A stretch of DNA of 64,000 nt from Halococcus salsus. GTDB taxonomy: Archaea; Halobacteriota; Halobacteria; Halobacteriales; Halococcaceae. The stretch is from the NCBI RefSeq assembly GCF_009900715.1, contig NZ_JAAAJC010000004.1, positions 159,943 to 223,942 on the forward strand, given 5' to 3'. The position numbers were made by a program, and so were the translations under genes. How positions within the stretch are numbered: the first letter of the stretch is position 1; each line of letters starts with the position of its first letter. Below, in pieces: positions 60,421 to 64,000 of the stretch. The notes under the pieces are model-generated. The model was not told the DNA's origin. It made no database searches and saw only the letters and a program-made list of their open reading frames with translations.

Positions 60421-61878
60421 CTACGACCGCCAGAACGACGGCGTGAACAGCACGAGCACGGGTACGATCTCGATCCGGCCGATCCACATCATGACCGTCA
60501 TCACGAGCTTGGTGGTGACCGGAAAGCCCTCGTAGCTCCCGTAGGGGCCCGCGAAGCCGAACGCCGGCCCGATGTTCAGGAAGGTCGAGGCGGCCGCGCC
60601 CATCGCCGCGAACTCGCCGATCTCGACGCCCGCGCGTGCGGCATCGGCGACCACGAACACCGTGAGCGCCGCGAAGAGGACGATGCTCGCGAGGATGAAG
60701 ACGTAGCTGTCGCGGATCGTTCCCTCGTCGACCGCCCCGCCCGAGATGCGAACCGGAACGACCGCGCTCGGGTGGATCGCGGTGAAGAGGTCGCGCCGGA
60801 ACGTCTTGGCCACGACCAGCCACCGCACCGTCTTGATCGAACAGGTGGTCGAGCCCGCCATCCCACCCATGAACATCCCGAGGAAGAGGACGTGACGTGC
60901 GCCGGTCGACCACGTGTCGAAATCCACCGTGGCGTAGCCCGTCGTGGTGATTATCGAGACCACGTTGAAGAGGGCGTGGCGCACCGTCTCCTCGGTGGTG
61001 GCGAACTGGCCGTCCAGCGCGAGCACGCCCGCGACGATGACCGCCGCGAACGCCACGACACCGATGTAGAACTTGAACTCCTCGCTCCCACGGAGCCGGC
61101 TCGAATCGCCCTGGAGGAGGAAGTAGATCAGCACGAAGTTGGTCGCACCGACGATCATGAAGACGATGACGACCCACTGGACCGCGGGCGAGAACGCGCC
61201 GATGCTCGCGGCCTCGGGCGAGAACCCCGCGGTCGAGACCGTGGTGAGGGCGTGGGCCCCGACGAGTCGGAGCCCGAGTAGGACGAGCACCAACAGGCCG
61301 GTCAGCCCGGCGTAGATGCCGCCGAGCAGCCGGGCGGTGCGGGCGATCCGGGGGGTGAGCTTCGTGACGTTCTGGTTCTGGGTTTCGGTCTCCATCAGCT
61401 GCGCGCCGCTGACCGAGAGGCCCGAGAGCACGCCGACCGCGAGCACCAGGATCCCGAGACCGCCGAGCCACTGGAGCACGCTCCGCCAGAGCAGTATCGA
61501 CCGGGCGTGGATCTCGAACGACCCCACCACGGTCGCGCCGGTGGTCGTGATCCCGCTCATCGACTCGAACAGCGCGTTCGTCGGGTCGGCGAGCGTTCCG
61601 ACGCCCGCGATCAGGAACGGCACCGCGCCGACGAGCGCGATCGAGAGCCACGCCAACGCCACCAGCAAGAACGCCTCGCGGGGACCCGGATCGCCGCGTT
61701 CGAGACGTGAGAGCCCGAGCCCGACGACGAGCGAGCCGGTGGCCGGGACCACGAACGGCGCGATGGGCTCGCGGTAGAGGAGGGCGACGACGGCGAGGGC
61801 GGCGAGCGGGCCGGCGAGCGCCGTCAGGACGCGGCCGAGCAGGTTCGCACTGGTTCGGAGGTCGACCCGGACCGGCAT
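60421..61878 (-). CDS. trkH: TrkH-family potassium transporter subunit (first copy)
   Basis: 485 residues. Pore motifs FESMSGITTTGATVVGSF and VSIITTTGYATVDFDTW match the second copy, as does GGMAGSTTCSIKTVRWLVV. It is clearly similar to the neighbour at 58811, so the two probably arose by duplication; this one is shorter. Its ATG abuts the TrkA stop exactly (61878/61879), so translation of trkA and trkH is coupled. Confidence 0.94.
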   Translation of the reverse strand: MPVRVDLRTSANLLGRVLTALAGPLAALAVVALLYREPIAPFVVPATGSLVVGLGLSRLERGDPGPREAFLLVALAWLSIALVGAVPFLIAGVGTLADPTNALFESMSGITTTGATVVGSFEIHARSILLWRSVLQWLGGLGILVLAVGVLSGLSVSGAQLMETETQNQNVTKLTPRIARTARLLGGIYAGLTGLLVLVLLGLRLVGAHALTTVSTAGFSPEAASIGAFSPAVQWVVIVFMIVGATNFVLIYFLLQGDSSRLRGSEEFKFYIGVVAFAAVIVAGVLALDGQFATTEETVRHALFNVVSIITTTGYATVDFDTWSTGARHVLFLGMFMGGMAGSTTCSIKTVRWLVVAKTFRRDLFTAIHPSAVVPVRISGGAVDEGTIRDSYVFILASIVLFAALTVFVVADAARAGVEIGEFAAMGAAASTFLNIGPAFGFAGPYGSYEGFPVTTKLVMTVMMWIGRIEIVPVLVLFTPSFWRS

Positions 61879-63213
61879 CTATACCCGCGCCGCGACCGTG
61901 TCGATCGAGCGAGTTTCGACGAACAACACGACGTGGTCGCCGACCTCGATCACGGTGTCGCCCCGTGGGATGACGTAGCGACCGTCGCGCGTGATCGCCC
62001 CGATCGTCACGCTCTCCGGGAGGTCGGCGGCGGAGTCACGGATCGGCCGGTCCGCGAGGACGCTCTCGGCGTCGACCTCGATCTCGAGCACCTCCGCCCG
62101 GTCGTCGTCGATGATGGCGACGTTCTCGGTCTGCCCCTCGCGACTGAACCGGATGATCTCCTCGGCCGTCGCGTCGCGCGGGTTGATCGCCGCGTCGACG
62201 CCGACCGCCTCGAAGAGGCTGGCGTACTGGGCGGTCTCGACGAGCGCGATGGTTCTGTCGACGCCGATCCGGTCGGCGAGCAGCGAGGCGAGTAGGGTCT
62301 TCTCGTCGGAGTCGAGCGCCGCGACCACCACGTCGGCCTCGTCGATGTGTTCGCGCGCGAGGAACTCGCGGTCGGTCGCGTCGCTCGACAGCACGGTGGT
62401 GTGGGGCAGGCGTTCGGCGAGTTCGCGGGCGCGTTCGGGGTCACGCTCGATGAGCCGCGGGTGGAGACCGCGGTCCTCGAGGATCACGGCGGTCTGGAGG
62501 GCGACCTCGCTGCCGCCGACCACCACGACGTCCTTGCCCTCTCCCTGCTGGTCCGGCGTGAGTTCGCCCGCGAACGCCCGGATGCCTTCGGGGCTGCCGA
62601 TCGCCACCAGGTCATCGCCGGCGGCGAGCGTCGTCGCGCCCTTCGGGATGATGACCTCGTGTTCCCGGAGCACCGCCGCGAGCGTGACCTCGTCGAACCG
62701 GTCGACCTCCGCCACGGTTCGGTCCACGAGCGGGCTCTCCGGGGGGAGCGAGAACTCCGCCATCAGCACGCTCCCGTCGGCGAAGGTGTCGACGTCGCGC
62801 GCCGCCGGGAGGCCGATGACGCGGGCGACGGTCTCGGCGGCCAGCAGGTCGGTCGAGACCATGAAGTCGACGCCGAACGCGCCGCCGGCCTCCTGCCAGG
62901 TGTCGAGGTGGGTGGTGCCGCGCACCCGTGCGACGGTGAACGCATCGCTCACGGTCTTCGCGGCTGCGCAGGTGACGATGTTGGTCTCGTCGTCGTCGGT
63001 GCTCGCGATCACCATGTCCGCTCGCTCGATGTCGGCCTCGCGGAGGGTCGGGAGCGCGGCCCCGTTGCCCTCGATCGCGAGCACGTCGTAGGAGTACATC
63101 AGGTTCTCGACGCGGTCGTCGTCGATGTCGACCACGACGACCTCGTGGTTGGCATCGAGGTTCGCCGCGATCGTCGAGCCGACCTGGCCGGCCCCGACGA
63201 TTATCACCCGCAT
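61879..63213 (-). CDS. trkA: Trk potassium system regulator TrkA (two RCK units)
   Basis: 444 residues. The first unit starts MRVIIVGAGQVGSTIAANLDANHEVVVVDID, and a second Rossmann unit begins near residue 227 (DVVVVGGSEVALQTAVILEDRGLHPRLIERD). Each is followed by a C-terminal RCK-C. This is the full double-unit TrkA, first gene of trkA-trkH-trkH, and binds NAD(H) and nucleotides to gate the TrkH pore. The adjacent gene at 63274 is on the same strand, 60 bases upstream. Confidence 0.95.
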   Translation of the reverse strand: MRVIIVGAGQVGSTIAANLDANHEVVVVDIDDDRVENLMYSYDVLAIEGNGAALPTLREADIERADMVIASTDDDETNIVTCAAAKTVSDAFTVARVRGTTHLDTWQEAGGAFGVDFMVSTDLLAAETVARVIGLPAARDVDTFADGSVLMAEFSLPPESPLVDRTVAEVDRFDEVTLAAVLREHEVIIPKGATTLAAGDDLVAIGSPEGIRAFAGELTPDQQGEGKDVVVVGGSEVALQTAVILEDRGLHPRLIERDPERARELAERLPHTTVLSSDATDREFLAREHIDEADVVVAALDSDEKTLLASLLADRIGVDRTIALVETAQYASLFEAVGVDAAINPRDATAEEIIRFSREGQTENVAIIDDDRAEVLEIEVDAESVLADRPIRDSAADLPESVTIGAITRDGRYVIPRGDTVIEVGDHVVLFVETRSIDTVAARV

Positions 63214-63273
63214 CTACCGCAGCCCTCGCTCATGGCCGTCTCTCGGGGGGTGTCGATAAGTGGATTCCCCTTT

Positions 63274-63885
63274 CTACTCTCCGCCGGTGCCCGCGACCGC
63301 CTCGGGGAGTTCGTGGCGTTCGATCGGGAGGCCGAGTTCGTCGAGGGCGGTCTCGACGTGTTCGTCCTTCGCGTACTCCGCACCGGCCTCGACCCGGGCG
63401 CGCTGGGCCGCCGCGAGCACCTCGCCACGGCGGTCGTCGGGGATGTCGTACTTGTCCGTCGCGAGTTCGATCGTGAGGCCGTTGTGGTCGTGGGTGTAGA
63501 GCGAGTGGAACACCCCACGGTCGAACTCGTTGTAGCGGTGGCCGATCCCGTCGAGGGCTTCCTTGGTCTCGACGAAGCGGTCGGGCGCGATGGAAAAAGC
63601 AAGGTGGTGGACCGCGCCGATGCCGGGTCGCTGGGGGCCCTGGTGGGAGTCGTACTCGTCGGAGACGAAGAAGGTCAGCATCCGACCGTCGCCCGTATCG
63701 AAGAACAGGTGGGTCATCTCGGGGGCGTCGAGGTTGGGCTGGCGGAGCACCAGCGGCATCCCGAGGACGTCGCGGTAGAATTCCACCGTATCCTCCTCGT
63801 TGCTCCCGATGAGGGTGACGTGGTCGGTGCCCGTGGTGCGGAGGGTGCTCTCCGGCAGCTCGGCGGTGACGTCGGTATCGTCCAT
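63274..63885 (-). CDS. VOC (glyoxalase/dioxygenase-like) protein
   Basis: 203 residues from the ATG of MDDTDVTAELPESTLRTTGT. VOC beta-alpha-beta-beta-beta repeats are seen in TDHVTLIGSNEEDTVEFYRDVLGMPLVLRQPN and AVHHLAFSIAPDRFVETKEAL. Likely metal ligands are the His in TDHVTL, His in AVHHLAF and Glu in LTIELAT. It resembles ring-cleaving dioxygenases or glyoxalase-like enzymes; substrate unknown. The frame is open further upstream to 63960, but that part lacks family sequence. Confidence 0.85.
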   Translation of the reverse strand: MDDTDVTAELPESTLRTTGTDHVTLIGSNEEDTVEFYRDVLGMPLVLRQPNLDAPEMTHLFFDTGDGRMLTFFVSDEYDSHQGPQRPGIGAVHHLAFSIAPDRFVETKEALDGIGHRYNEFDRGVFHSLYTHDHNGLTIELATDKYDIPDDRRGEVLAAAQRARVEAGAEYAKDEHVETALDELGLPIERHELPEAVAGTGGE

Positions 63886-64000
63886 ACCGAAACTACGCTC
63901 TCCGGGTACTTGAGCCTGTGTCTCGGAACGGTGACAGCGTACGGCGGTTCCGGCAGTCATAGCGGTGTGGGTTCGTCTCGGCGAGCGCCGAAGGCGCGAG

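Overview
This 64 kb window comes from a halophilic archaeon of the class Halobacteria. The DNA is very GC-rich, and almost every protein is crowded with Asp and Glu. The informational genes are archaeal: RNA polymerase subunits D, N and K, archaeal ribosomal proteins, IF-5A, an archaeal Mrp/NBP35 ATPase, a CDC48-type AAA ATPase and a SAMP1-type ubiquitin-like modifier. The window also carries mevalonate kinase with isopentenyl phosphate kinase, a Tat lipoprotein with a haloarchaeal lipobox, HTH_10 (bacterio-opsin activator type) regulators, and several protein families seen mainly in haloarchaea. I cannot name the genus from the sequence alone.

Layout. 1-9.2 kb: the 3' end of metG, NfeD-like and SPFH/stomatin-like membrane proteins, small regulators, a TRAM protein, a cysteine-cluster protein, then an Hsp20-like small gene coupled to cdc48, and an OFA-type MFS transporter. 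9.2-17.3 kb: a RibD-like reductase and the Mrp ATPase, then the classical archaeal cluster tRNA-Ser(GCU), S13, S4, S11, RpoD, tRNA-Leu(CAG), L18e, L13, S9, RpoN, RpoK, enolase, S2. 17.3-18.8 kb: a lower-GC three-gene insertion (GrpB-like, ABM monooxygenase, NikR-like regulator). 18.9-23.6 kb: isoprenoid/lipid genes mvk, ipk and idsA with RNase J among them. 24-31.5 kb: a sugar nucleotidyltransferase, Dph6-like enzyme, haloarchaeal small proteins, and a surface-glycan-like group (DUF2298 membrane protein, GT2 glycosyltransferase, GtrA). 31.5-44 kb: initiator tRNA-Met, a DJ-1/PfpI protein, Hpt, a response regulator with PAS domain, TrpD2, cyclophilin, an AbrB/PIN toxin-antitoxin pair whose toxin gene carries an in-frame stop, ferredoxin, tRNA-Leu(UAA), aldo/keto reductase, a TrkA-like protein, an M20 peptidase with an APC permease, and an HTH_10 regulator. 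44-64 kb: MOSC protein, CobW GTPase, MATE exporter, an iron-type solute-binding lipoprotein behind a near-ideal DtxR-family palindrome, threonine deaminase, a Usp and BCCT transporter group with tiny membrane ORFs, Nif3-like protein, agmatinase-like enzyme overlapping IF-5A, an aminotransferase, a nucleoside phosphorylase, SAMP1, a trkA-trkH-trkH potassium operon and a VOC protein.

The most interesting signals are non-coding. (1) A palindrome of the form CTAAC-N5-GTTAG lies between the TATA box and the start codon of the Hsp20-like/cdc48 operon. It matches the motif I recall for the Archaeoglobus HSR1 heat-shock repressor. (2) A roughly 300-350 bp intergenic element with a conserved hairpin head occurs three times, at about 23.6, 31.7 and 58.8 kb. 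Where a co-directional gene lies upstream (two of three copies), its head follows that gene's 3' end. (3) RNase J is preceded by an unusually long, hairpin-bearing leader. (4) Hairpins downstream of initiator tRNA-Met repeat its T-arm sequence. The coding regions are mostly ordinary haloarchaeal chromosome; the accessory parts are short and sit between conserved blocks.
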